Below are positions 13,964 to 22,614 of a stretch of DNA of 43,169 nt, in pieces. The stretch comes from an uncultured Bacteroidales bacterium (GTDB taxonomy: Bacteria; Bacteroidota; Bacteroidia; Bacteroidales; Paludibacteraceae): positions 1 through 43,169 of the forward strand of contig CALGHE010000029.1 in NCBI GenBank assembly GCA_937915765.1, written 5' to 3'. Position 1 is the first letter of the stretch; the number at the start of each line of letters is the position of its first letter. Position numbers and translations under genes: made by a program. Under the pieces are notes generated by a model, which had not been told where the DNA came from, ran no database searches, and saw nothing but the letters and a program-made list of their open reading frames with translations.

Positions 13964-16435
13964 TCATTTTACGCAAAGACGTTTCACGTAAGAATTGCCA
14001 TCTTCTGTAATAATCTTCACAATGTAAGTTCCAGCAGGAAGAGAGAAGTTTATAACTTTTTCATCTGCAGTGCGTGATACGACCTGACCGGTAATGTTGA
14101 CAATTTCTACACTTGCCACGTTTTCCTCGCTTGTAATTACAAAGTGTTCTTTAGCCGGATTAGGGGTGATGAAGACGTCTTGTTCCTTAAATGTTTCAGC
14201 AACAGATGTAGAAATATCCCCTTCAGTATAGAACTTGATGTAGTCCAAGTTGTTGTAGTCGCTTGCAAAAGCCACCTTCAAGATGTGTTCACCAGCAGGG
14301 AGCGTCACAGAACCTTCGAGCTTAACATAAGTGTCCCAGTCTTCGTTGCCGGCGCCAGTGCCAGACAGCGAGCCTACTTTCTTGTCATCTATAAGAAGGT
14401 CAATTTCGATGTCAGTGTTGCCGTTTGCAGCGTAAGCTTCAACATCGTAAGTTCCGGCCTTGTCAATCTTAACAGTGTAAGTCAGCCATTCGCTTGAAGT
14501 TGTGTATCCTACAGCGTAACCGTCATTAGCTTTAACAACATCGACGCCATCTTCGCGGTATTCGCCACCTTCATTTTTGTTGTCGCTATCTTTGTACCCG
14601 AAGCCGTTGCCTCCCTTGTCGTAGTTTTCAGCCTCTACAGTGCCAGGTATTGCGATAGCGCCCTTGTACGGTTCCTGAGGTTCAGTCGGCTCAGCAGGAC
14701 CTCCGGCAGCACCAGTCTGTCCGTCCCAAGACATAGTAGCGTATGTGTATTCGATAGAACCCTGTCCGCCACCAACTTCACAAAGTATCTTGCAGTCGTA
14801 GATGCCACCCATTTGGATGCCAAGTCTTTCCCAGTTCTTGAAGTGCTCAGTAACGTTGATTGTACCGCAAGTCTGGTAAGAAGACCTCTGAGCGAACACC
14901 TGAGTAAATGTAGTGTTTCCTTCGATAGAAGGAGCGTTCACTCTTGTACCCTTCTTGAGCGTGTAAGTAACGCCGTCAACCTGATAAGTTCCTATAGTTT
15001 GCGTGTTGTAGTACATTCCTTTTCCGTCTGGAGTGAAAGAGTCATCAACGATATAGTACTCGATCAATGGCTCTTTTGTCCAGCCGTAAATACCGATGTA
15101 AGAGTAGTTGCCGCCGCCGTTACCAGATTTCTTGTAGTTGTAAGCGGCAGTGATTTCGCCTAATTCAGTGTACTTCTTTGTAGCCGCACCGTCGTAGTAA
15201 CCCACACGAGCAAGGAAGTCTCCGCAGTTGTTCCAGTCTGCCTTGAACGCACAGTCTGCCTCATCTCCGAAGTAAGTCAATGAACCAGAACCAGATCCAT
15301 CATACCACATTTCGTAGTTGTAACCGTTTCCGATATCTTTGATACCGCTTGAAGAAACTCTTGTACCTCCAGAATATGAAGTAGTCTTTTCGCAAGGGTC
15401 AGTTACAACAGCAGTGCTTCCGCCTGGGTTTTCTTCAGGGTCTCCACCTGGATTTTCTTCAGGGTCTCCACCAGGATTTTCTTCCGAGGAATTTTCTCTT
15501 ACTCCATTGAAGAATTTGATCATTTCATCAGTATAGTCTCCATTTACTTGGTGTCCGTGTCCTGGATTGTACCATTCCACATAAACCCCAGCTTTCTTAA
15601 GGTTATTCATGTATTTTTCACCTTCGCAGCTTGGCACGATATTGTCTGTTGTGCCGTGGCAAATCATGTGAGGCACGTCATTGGCATCAATGTAAGTGTT
15701 TGTGCCAAGAGAGGCATGCTTGTCAGGACACTGCTGAGGACCACATCCGCCCACCATGTCATTTTCAGGGGACATATTGATTGGATTTCCGCAAGATTTA
15801 TCCCTGCAATCAACCGGGCCGGACCAGTCGCAGACCGCATCGACTCTACTGCTTTCGTTTGTGAATTTACCAAGATTGCCCTCAATATCGACAGACTCAC
15901 TGCCAACCTTCACAATAGTCTCGCCGTTTGTCACACCCATCATAGAAGCTAAGTGACCGCCCGAAGAGAAACCAGAGATTCCGATGAAAGAATCGTCTAT
16001 TTTAAGCTCTTCTTTGTTTCCTCGAAGATAGCGAACAACAGCCTTGATGTCGTTGATCTGAGCTGGCCATAAAGCATCGTTATAAGTTCTGTGATTAGGA
16101 GTTACAAAAATGTATCCGGCATCCAAGGCGGCTTTTCCGACCGTTCCGTGGTCTGCAGCCCCTTTGCTGTCGTTGCTGCCCCATGCGCTGCCATAGATAT
16201 GTATGATAACGTTGTGGGTTTCTTTTCCGTCGTTAGGGTAATAGATGTCTAATTTGTGGCCGACATGGTTGTCTCCGACATAGTCGATGTTCTGTTTGTT
16301 CGTGTAGCCAGAAAGCGAGCCAGAAGAAGCTCCGCCACCTCCGCCGAAGTCAAATCCACCGCCCCATCCACCGAATTGAGCGAATCCGTTGGCACAGAAG
16401 AAAAGTGCCGACAATAAAATCAATCTGTTTTTCAT
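13964..16435 (-). CDS. Secreted esterase - GH11 xylanase - CBM6 protein with T9SS signal
   Basis: The start at 16435 gives 823 residues. There is a signal peptide (1-19, ending GFAQ) and a Gly-rich spacer. An alpha/beta-hydrolase esterase domain spans about 45-312, with nucleophile Ser157 in GFSSG, probable Asp264 and His293 or His295. A PEENPGGD-repeat linker follows, then a GH11 xylanase (about 344-570; nucleophile Glu459 in PLIEYY, acid/base Glu553). After that come a CBM6 (about 591-737) and a T9SS type-A sorting domain (PNPAKEHF...GTYIVKI...YVKRLCVK). It should cut xylan backbones and remove acetyl or feruloyl groups at the cell surface. The esterase has HIYGSAW where HGG is usual. From GH11 onward it duplicates the gene upstream. 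Confidence 0.92.
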   Translation of the reverse strand: MKNRLILLSALFFCANGFAQFGGWGGGFDFGGGGGASSGSLSGYTNKQNIDYVGDNHVGHKLDIYYPNDGKETHNVIIHIYGSAWGSNDSKGAADHGTVGKAALDAGYIFVTPNHRTYNDALWPAQINDIKAVVRYLRGNKEELKIDDSFIGISGFSSGGHLASMMGVTNGETIVKVGSESVDIEGNLGKFTNESSRVDAVCDWSGPVDCRDKSCGNPINMSPENDMVGGCGPQQCPDKHASLGTNTYIDANDVPHMICHGTTDNIVPSCEGEKYMNNLKKAGVYVEWYNPGHGHQVNGDYTDEMIKFFNGVRENSSEENPGGDPEENPGGDPEENPGGSTAVVTDPCEKTTSYSGGTRVSSSGIKDIGNGYNYEMWYDGSGSGSLTYFGDEADCAFKADWNNCGDFLARVGYYDGAATKKYTELGEITAAYNYKKSGNGGGNYSYIGIYGWTKEPLIEYYIVDDSFTPDGKGMYYNTQTIGTYQVDGVTYTLKKGTRVNAPSIEGNTTFTQVFAQRSSYQTCGTINVTEHFKNWERLGIQMGGIYDCKILCEVGGGQGSIEYTYATMSWDGQTGAAGGPAEPTEPQEPYKGAIAIPGTVEAENYDKGGNGFGYKDSDNKNEGGEYREDGVDVVKANDGYAVGYTTSSEWLTYTVKIDKAGTYDVEAYAANGNTDIEIDLLIDDKKVGSLSGTGAGNEDWDTYVKLEGSVTLPAGEHILKVAFASDYNNLDYIKFYTEGDISTSVAETFKEQDVFITPNPAKEHFVITSEENVASVEIVNITGQVVSRTADEKVINFSLPAGTYIVKIITEDGNSYVKRLCVK
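14228..14991 (-). repeat. Block identical to 18234-18997
   Basis: Line-by-line reading shows no difference between this 764-bp stretch and 18234-18997, at a constant offset of 4006. It encodes the second half of GH11 and the whole CBM6. Identity stops sharply at both ends, and the rest of the GH11 domain to about 15400 is only about 85-90% alike. Confidence 0.92.
15423..15486 (-). repeat. 24-bp tandem repeats encoding a PEENPGGD linker
   Basis: Two full 24-bp units (15423-15446 and 15447-15470) and a partial third encode Pro/Glu/Gly-rich repeats between the esterase and GH11 domains. Such repeats change copy number easily, so linker length may vary among strains. Confidence 0.85.
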
Positions 16436-16510
16436 AAGAATAAGAATTAATGTGATTAGTAATTTGGGCGTGTTTTTTTGTGTAATTTGTATATGTGATT
16501 TTATCAAATA

Positions 16511-16542
16511 AGTTGCGCACGCACTCACATGCGCACGCAACT
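16511..16542 (-). promoter_or_regulatory. Intercistronic hairpin between the two xylanase genes
   Basis: On the minus strand, GTTGCG and CGCAAC pair, then a two-base internal loop, then CGCA with TGCG around a six-base loop. It lies 36 bases after the stop of the upstream xylanase gene and about 75 bases before the esterase start. No clean T run follows, so partial termination or protection of the upstream mRNA end is possible. Confidence 0.5.
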
Positions 16543-16577
16543 CCTTTTGGAAATAATAATATTTAGTGTAAGATTTT

Positions 16578-19500
16578 TTATTGTCTTACATTTAGACGCT
16601 TCACATGAACTTCACCATCTTCAGTAACAATCTTCACGATATAAGTTCCTGCAGCGAGCGAGATTTCGACATTAGTGTCGCCATCGTTTACAGACAAAGT
16701 CTGACCTGCGATATTCATAATCTCGATGCTTTCAACCTCTTTAGCGCTCTTTACAGTGAAGAAGTCTTTAGCCGGATTAGGAGCGATTTCTACAGAATTG
16801 TCGTCAGCAGCAATGCTTTCGTTGCCTGTAGATTCCTTTTTGACATTGATAGTCACCTTGTACACTTCGCAATCTTCGAACGCGTCGATAGTAGTGCTTT
16901 CAGTGTAAGTAACACCGTTGTAAACAACCTCGCCTGCGCCGTCAACAGTCTTTTCCTTAATTTCAGGCATTGGCTTGTAGATCTTGAAGCTTCCGCACAA
17001 GTGAAGCATAGACAAGTAGTGAACCAAGCCGTCGTAGTAACGATACTGACCAGTCATCAACTGTCCGTTCCATGCCTTCTTAAGATTAGTCTTAACCTTT
17101 TCATCATTTGCAGGATCGTCCATCAAAGCGAAGCATCCTACTGCGTTTGCTCCACACTCTCCAAGTGTGTATTGCTCAGAACCGCCTGTACCGTCCCAGT
17201 TGAAACGTGCATGCTGATAACCGTCCTTTTCGAAATGATTGATCAAACGTGTCATCATGGCATTCTGAGTCTTCTTGTCAGCGCCGAACAAGTAATAGTC
17301 CATACCCACGTTCATAGCACAACGCATTGCATCGTACATGTACTTGTTTGAGTTTTGACTGAAACCTCCTGTTGTAGGAGTACCGTCAAATTCGGAATAG
17401 TCTCCGAACAAACCAGATGTAGGGTGACATGATTTCTCCAAGTGACCACGAGTCGGAGCCAAACAGCTTTCCCATTTGTCATTGTTAGTCTCAGACCATC
17501 TTGCGAACAATTCTATGAAAGCAGGAAGGTCGTATGAAGGGTCACCAAAGTTCGAACAGTTGTACGGCTGGAACGTGATGATCTTGTGAGTCTCATTAAA
17601 CAATGATCCATTGCCATTCTTCCAGAATCTCTGCAAGCAGTATTGAGCATCCTCAAAGTAAGATGGCTCATTCCAACGGTTTGCAGCCAGAAGCAAAGAA
17701 GTCACGAAATACATTTCACCGTCAGGAGCACAGTTAGCATCCTGCGCAGAACCGTCTGGGTTACATTTCCACTTGAAGTAGCCCTCCCATTGTCCTGATT
17801 TGTGGAGCATGTGATCCTTTGCGAACTTCCAAAGCTTGTCGAACTCTGTCTTATGGTTTGTCTGAACACAAATCATCATACCGTATGACTGACCCTCAGA
17901 ACGGACATCATTGTTGTTGATGTCTTTTATATATGCTTTGTCACCATTTTCATAGTAAACCTTGCTGTTGTCGTTTCCTTTGAAGTAGTGATCCCAAAGC
18001 TGATCAAGTTTTCCCTGAATCTCTTCATCTGTCTTTCCAAGATAAGTCTTGAACGGAGAAGGATAAACACCTGTATAGTATGCACCAGATTTTTGTACAT
18101 TGCCATCATCACATGAAGGACCGAAGTAAGCTCCGTCTTCAGAGAAGAACGCGCTGCTTCCTGTTGAAGGTGTAGAAGGTGTTGTCGGAGTAGAAGGAGT
18201 TGATGGCTCTTCTTCCGGAGCTTCGCCTTCTGCATAGAACTTGATGTAGTCCAAGTTGTTGTAGTCGCTTGCAAAAGCCACCTTCAAGATGTGTTCACCA
18301 GCAGGGAGCGTCACAGAACCTTCGAGCTTAACATAAGTGTCCCAGTCTTCGTTGCCGGCGCCAGTGCCAGACAGCGAGCCTACTTTCTTGTCATCTATAA
18401 GAAGGTCAATTTCGATGTCAGTGTTGCCGTTTGCAGCGTAAGCTTCAACATCGTAAGTTCCGGCCTTGTCAATCTTAACAGTGTAAGTCAGCCATTCGCT
18501 TGAAGTTGTGTATCCTACAGCGTAACCGTCATTAGCTTTAACAACATCGACGCCATCTTCGCGGTATTCGCCACCTTCATTTTTGTTGTCGCTATCTTTG
18601 TACCCGAAGCCGTTGCCTCCCTTGTCGTAGTTTTCAGCCTCTACAGTGCCAGGTATTGCGATAGCGCCCTTGTACGGTTCCTGAGGTTCAGTCGGCTCAG
18701 CAGGACCTCCGGCAGCACCAGTCTGTCCGTCCCAAGACATAGTAGCGTATGTGTATTCGATAGAACCCTGTCCGCCACCAACTTCACAAAGTATCTTGCA
18801 GTCGTAGATGCCACCCATTTGGATGCCAAGTCTTTCCCAGTTCTTGAAGTGCTCAGTAACGTTGATTGTACCGCAAGTCTGGTAAGAAGACCTCTGAGCG
18901 AACACCTGAGTAAATGTAGTGTTTCCTTCGATAGAAGGAGCGTTCACTCTTGTACCCTTCTTGAGCGTGTAAGTAACGCCGTCAACCTGATAAGTTCCGA
19001 TTGTTTGAGCGTTGTAGTACATACCTCCACCGTTAGGAGTGAAAGAGTCATCAACGATATAGTACTCAATCAGCGGGCTCTTAGTCCAGCCGTAAATACC
19101 GATGTAAGAGTAGCTTCCGCCGCCGTTACCAGATTTCTTGTAGTTGTAAGCGGCAGTAATTTCGCCCAAGTCAGTGTACTTCTTAGTAGCAGCGCCGTCG
19201 TAGTAACCCACACGAGCGAGGAAGTCACCGGAGTTGTTCCAGTCCGCCTTGAAAGCGCAGTCAGCGTCGCCGCCAAAGTAAGTCATAGAACCAGAGTTAC
19301 CGTCACGCCAGATTTCGTAGTTGTATCCGTTGCCGATGTCCTTGATACCGTTACCAGTGACTCTGGTACCACCTGAATAAGAAGTAGTTTTTGAGCAAGG
19401 GTCAGTTACAACAGCTGCGCTTCCGCCAGTAGAACCTCCAGTTGTACCTCCAGTAGAGCCACCTGTGCTTCCGCCAGTAGTACCTCCAGTAGAACCGCCT

Positions 19501-20279
19501 GTGCTTCCGCCAGTGTAACCTTCTTTTGTGATTTCAACAGTAGCATAAGTGAAGTCAACGTAACCCCGTCCGCCACCAGACTCAGCCAAAATCTGAGCTT
19601 CCATAAGCTGACCGAGTTTCAAGCCAAGCTTTTCCCACTGACGGAAGTGTTCAGAGATACTGATTGTGCCGCATTGGCGACGAGTCTTACGGATACTGAA
19701 GATTTGAGTAAACGTAGAGTTGCCCCATTTAGAAGCACCTGTACGAGTACCGGACCAAACTTCATACTGGTCGCCGTCAACAGTTATCGTACCCTTTTTG
19801 CTACCCATATAAGAGCCGCCTGGGTTACCACGGTCATGCAACCAGTCGTCAACGATGTAATATTCTATCTGCGGATTGTCCATCCATCCGTAAATACCGA
19901 TGTAAGAATAAGTTCCGCCGTCATCACCACTCTTTTTGTAAGCGTAGTTCGCAACAAGGTCACCGCCAATGTTGTTCCATGCAGGTTTATTGAAAGTTTT
20001 ACCCACACGGCCAAGGAAGTCGCCTGCGTTGTTCCATTCAGCTTTAAAACATGCATCTTTCGGATATAGTGTCAAAGAGCCACCGTTTCCGTCGCGCCAG
20101 ATTTCATACTGATATCCGGTGCTTGTGTTACCTGTTTTGTTTTGATTGTTAATAGTTGTTCCACCACTCAGTTGATTTGTCTGAGAACATGGGTCTACCG
20201 CTGCGAAGACGGAGCCTGCTAAAAGCGGTCCAGACAACAACGTTCCTAAAAATAGGTTTCGCAAGAATTTGTTTTTCAT
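16578..20279 (-). CDS. Multidomain xylanase GH11-GH11-CBM6-GH8 with T9SS signal
   Basis: This 1233-residue secreted enzyme has a signal peptide (1-26) and GH11-A (about 28-250; Glu139 in IEYY, acid/base Glu233). A Thr/Ser-Gly-Gly linker precedes GH11-B (about 290-516; Glu405, Glu499). Next come CBM6 (537-683), a Pro/Thr/Ser linker, GH8 (about 715-1110) and a T9SS type-A sorting domain (about 1160-1233, PNPAKDFF...GTYIVKI...HVKRLNV). In GH8, RSEGQSYGMM (Glu795) and APDGEMYF resemble xylan-active and reducing-end exo-oligoxylanase members rather than cellulases. The likely job is to cut xylan into short oligomers and then trim them, held on fibre by CBM6. All GH11 catalytic Glu are present. It is first in a two-gene unit with the esterase-xylanase. 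Confidence 0.93.
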   Translation of the reverse strand: MKNKFLRNLFLGTLLSGPLLAGSVFAAVDPCSQTNQLSGGTTINNQNKTGNTSTGYQYEIWRDGNGGSLTLYPKDACFKAEWNNAGDFLGRVGKTFNKPAWNNIGGDLVANYAYKKSGDDGGTYSYIGIYGWMDNPQIEYYIVDDWLHDRGNPGGSYMGSKKGTITVDGDQYEVWSGTRTGASKWGNSTFTQIFSIRKTRRQCGTISISEHFRQWEKLGLKLGQLMEAQILAESGGGRGYVDFTYATVEITKEGYTGGSTGGSTGGTTGGSTGGSTGGTTGGSTGGSAAVVTDPCSKTTSYSGGTRVTGNGIKDIGNGYNYEIWRDGNSGSMTYFGGDADCAFKADWNNSGDFLARVGYYDGAATKKYTDLGEITAAYNYKKSGNGGGSYSYIGIYGWTKSPLIEYYIVDDSFTPNGGGMYYNAQTIGTYQVDGVTYTLKKGTRVNAPSIEGNTTFTQVFAQRSSYQTCGTINVTEHFKNWERLGIQMGGIYDCKILCEVGGGQGSIEYTYATMSWDGQTGAAGGPAEPTEPQEPYKGAIAIPGTVEAENYDKGGNGFGYKDSDNKNEGGEYREDGVDVVKANDGYAVGYTTSSEWLTYTVKIDKAGTYDVEAYAANGNTDIEIDLLIDDKKVGSLSGTGAGNEDWDTYVKLEGSVTLPAGEHILKVAFASDYNNLDYIKFYAEGEAPEEEPSTPSTPTTPSTPSTGSSAFFSEDGAYFGPSCDDGNVQKSGAYYTGVYPSPFKTYLGKTDEEIQGKLDQLWDHYFKGNDNSKVYYENGDKAYIKDINNNDVRSEGQSYGMMICVQTNHKTEFDKLWKFAKDHMLHKSGQWEGYFKWKCNPDGSAQDANCAPDGEMYFVTSLLLAANRWNEPSYFEDAQYCLQRFWKNGNGSLFNETHKIITFQPYNCSNFGDPSYDLPAFIELFARWSETNNDKWESCLAPTRGHLEKSCHPTSGLFGDYSEFDGTPTTGGFSQNSNKYMYDAMRCAMNVGMDYYLFGADKKTQNAMMTRLINHFEKDGYQHARFNWDGTGGSEQYTLGECGANAVGCFALMDDPANDEKVKTNLKKAWNGQLMTGQYRYYDGLVHYLSMLHLCGSFKIYKPMPEIKEKTVDGAGEVVYNGVTYTESTTIDAFEDCEVYKVTINVKKESTGNESIAADDNSVEIAPNPAKDFFTVKSAKEVESIEIMNIAGQTLSVNDGDTNVEISLAAGTYIVKIVTEDGEVHVKRLNVRQ
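18234..18997 (-). repeat. Block identical to 14228-14991
   Basis: This is the partner copy of the 764-bp identical block, covering residues 428-682 of the large xylanase (end of GH11-B plus CBM6). Confidence 0.92.
19419..19516 (-). repeat. Degenerate tandem repeats encoding a TGGS/TGGT linker
   Basis: Twelve-base units encode Thr/Ser-Gly-Gly repeats between the two GH11 domains. The linker is flexible and probably O-glycosylated, since Bacteroidota modify Asp-Ser/Thr sites, although none of that exact type is obvious here. Confidence 0.8.
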
Positions 20280-20797
20280 ATATGTAAGTATTAAATTTCA
20301 CAATAAATGTTCATGGCTCATCATCTCGTAAATCCTCACTTGCGAAAATAGGGAGAGTAAGTTAGTAAGGCTGTCAAAAATCCGTCAAAGAGATATGAAA
20401 TTTCAGTCAGTGAATGTGACTGTGAAAAATCTTCAATTGTAATATATTGATTATTAATATTTTATGTGATTTTGTTGTTTTTTTGAATCAAAGGAGATTA
20501 GTCAAAAATAAATGTAGTATTAGTTTTTTTATTCTGAAAAAATAGGAGCATGAAGAGCTTTCTTTAGATATAATGTAACAGGTTAAATATGTGCGAGATA
20601 GAAAAAAGGTGCAGTGAAGAGTCGAAACGGATTATACATCTGGTCTAAGGTTAAACAGAGCGTCAGTGTTTTTTCAATATTAAGCGGATGTGTTTGATAA
20701 AGATTTCAGTTCAGCAGTTTTTTTGTTTCTCATTTTCCCGTCAAACGCATCAGATTTATTCGATGAAATGGAACTTTTTGTGAAATTATCATAAAAT
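20280..20797. other. Non-coding stretch upstream of the xylanase genes
   Basis: These 518 bases are AT-rich and hold no plausible gene on either strand. They include one weak minus-strand promoter candidate (20503-20510). The length suggests a regulated promoter region for the xylanase unit, but no clear operator or riboswitch was seen. Confidence 0.6.
20503..20510 (-). promoter_or_regulatory. Candidate -7 box for the xylanase genes
   Basis: TATTTTTG on the minus strand fits the consensus but would leave a leader of about 215 nt. No -33 element is evident, so this is a weak candidate. Confidence 0.3.
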
Positions 20798-20827
20798 AAG
20801 GCTTCAACCAGTTGCGGTCGAAGCCTT
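20798..20827 (-). terminator. Terminator of guaA
   Basis: AAGGCTTC and GAAGCCTT form a perfect eight-base stem around a 14-base loop, 26 bases after the guaA stop. The minus-strand tail TATTTTATG is moderately T-rich. Confidence 0.7.
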
Positions 20828-20853
20828 TGAATCTGATAAGGCATATCGCGGAA

Positions 20854-22407
20854 TTACTCCCATTCGATAGTTGCAGGCGGTTTTGAAGAGATGTCGTAGC
20901 ATACTCTGTTTACACCTTTCACCTTATTTATAATGTCGTTGCTGACCTTAGCCATAAAGTCGTAAGGCAGATGAGCCCAGTCGGCAGTCATGGCGTCTGT
21001 GCTTGTCACGGCACGCAAAGCAACCGCGCGTTCGTAAGTACGTTCATCGCCCATAACGCCCACGCTCTTGATAGGCAGCAGAATCACGCCAGCCTGCCAT
21101 ACCTTATTATAAAGAGCCGTTTCGGAGCCGTCGGCTTCTTTGACCATATATTCACGCAAACCTTTTATAAAGATGTCGTCAGCTTCCTGGAGGATACGAA
21201 CCTTTTCGCGAGTGATGTCGCCAAGTATGCGCACAGCCAGCCCCGGACCAGGGAAAGGGTGGCGGTCAATCAGATGAGCCGGCATGCCCAGTTCGCGTCC
21301 TACGCGTCTCACCTCGTCCTTGAACAGCCACTGAAGCGGTTCGCATAGTTTGAGGTTCATCTTTTCTGGCAGGCCGCCCACGTTGTGGTGGCTCTTGATA
21401 ACCATTCCGGTTATGCTAAGGCTTTCGATTCGGTCAGGGTAGATAGTCCCCTGAGCAAGCCACTTGGCGTCAGTTATTTTTTGAGCTTCGGCATCGAAAA
21501 CGTCGATGAATCCGGCACCTATGATTTTCCTTTTACGTTCCGGTTCTGTCACGCCTTCAAGTTCCTTGAAGAACTTTTCGCTTGCGTCCACGCCGATAAC
21601 GTTCAGACCGAGGCACTCATAGTCGTGCAGCACGTTTTTGAACTCGTCCTTGCGCAACATGCCATGGTCAACAAAGATACAAGTCAGGTTTTTGCCGATG
21701 GCGCGGTTAAGCAGCACAGCAGCCACAGAAGAGTCCACGCCTCCGCTAAGACCAAGAATCACACGGTCGTTGCCAAGCTGTTTTTTAAGTTCGGCCACAG
21801 TCGTTTCCACGAACGAAGCCGCGCTCCAGTCCTGTTTGCCTCCGCAAATGTCAACCACAAAGTTTTTCAGAAGCAAAGACCCCTGAACCGAGTGGAAGAC
21901 CTCAGGGTGGAACTGCACGCCCCAAAGCTTTTCATTTTCAGCCTGATAAGCAGCGTTAGTCACTTTGTCTGTAGAAGCGATGACCTTGAAATTTTCCGGA
22001 AGAGCAGTGATAGTGTCACCGTGGCTCATCCAAACCTGAGAGTTCTCGTCAAACCCTTTGAAAAGAGGGTTCTCTTTATCAAACTTAGCGAGGTTTGCGC
22101 GTCCGTACTCGCGAGTTCCGGCAGGTTCCACATTTCCGCCGTTGGCGTAAGCCATGAACTGCGCTCCGTAGCAGATGCCAAGGATTGGGTACTTCCCGCG
22201 AATCTCAGACAGATCCATCTTGAAAGCGTTTTCGTCATAAACGCTGTAAGGCGAGCCGCTGAGAATGACACCAATGACCGAAGGGTCATTTTTCGGAAAC
22301 TTGTTGTAAGGGACGATTTCGCAGAACATGTCCAATTCGCGGACACGACGACCAATCAGCTGAGTGGTCTGCGAACCGAAGTCAAGAATAATAATTTTTT
22401 CCTGCAT
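20854..22407 (-). CDS. guaA: GMP synthase (glutamine-hydrolysing)
   Basis: The 517-residue enzyme converts XMP to GMP. It has an N-terminal class I glutamine amidotransferase with the nucleophile Cys in GICYGAQ and His-Glu in GVQFHPEV. The ATP-pyrophosphatase domain has the PP-loop LGLSGGVDSSVAA. The C-terminal dimerisation domain includes RHPFPGPGLAVR and ends in KPPATIEWE, the usual GuaA terminus. Length is normal. It is a single gene with a promoter (22444) and a terminator. Confidence 0.97.
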   Translation of the reverse strand: MQEKIIILDFGSQTTQLIGRRVRELDMFCEIVPYNKFPKNDPSVIGVILSGSPYSVYDENAFKMDLSEIRGKYPILGICYGAQFMAYANGGNVEPAGTREYGRANLAKFDKENPLFKGFDENSQVWMSHGDTITALPENFKVIASTDKVTNAAYQAENEKLWGVQFHPEVFHSVQGSLLLKNFVVDICGGKQDWSAASFVETTVAELKKQLGNDRVILGLSGGVDSSVAAVLLNRAIGKNLTCIFVDHGMLRKDEFKNVLHDYECLGLNVIGVDASEKFFKELEGVTEPERKRKIIGAGFIDVFDAEAQKITDAKWLAQGTIYPDRIESLSITGMVIKSHHNVGGLPEKMNLKLCEPLQWLFKDEVRRVGRELGMPAHLIDRHPFPGPGLAVRILGDITREKVRILQEADDIFIKGLREYMVKEADGSETALYNKVWQAGVILLPIKSVGVMGDERTYERAVALRAVTSTDAMTADWAHLPYDFMAKVSNDIINKVKGVNRVCYDISSKPPATIEWE

Positions 22408-22443
22408 ATAATAATTATTACTTTAATGCACACAATTGCCCTG

Positions 22444-22451
22444 CAAAGATA
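22444..22451 (-). promoter_or_regulatory. -7 box of guaA
   Basis: TATCTTTG on the minus strand, 37 bases before the guaA ATG. The palindromic repeat begins just upstream of it. Confidence 0.6.
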
Positions 22452-22456
22452 CGATT

Positions 22457-22534
22457 AACAATTCACAATTCACAATTTACGATTCATAATTTGCAACTTG
22501 CAATTCACAAAAGCAAGTTATAATTGTGAATTGC
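22457..22534. repeat. Palindromic intergenic repeat, copy 1
   Basis: Outer arms CAATTCACAATT (22459-22470) and AATTGTGAATTG (22522-22533) are perfectly complementary. Inner arms AACTTGC and GCAAGTT also pair, with CAAAAG near the centre. Its sequence resembles the element at 25608-25679. It sits where it could overlap the -33 region of guaA. Confidence 0.75.
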
Positions 22535-22614
22535 TCTCCGAATCATCTCGACCTAATTTGTAGAGGTTGCCAGGTCAATTTACAGGGACAAGTACTATTA
22601 TCAATTGTCTGATA

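Noticed and set aside
15423..15486. Short tandem repeats that might suggest a CRISPR array
   Set aside because: The units are in frame, adjacent without spacers, and encode a protein linker.
21385..22458. Plus-strand open frame opposite guaA
   Set aside because: guaA is unmistakable on the other strand, and the frame has no family features.
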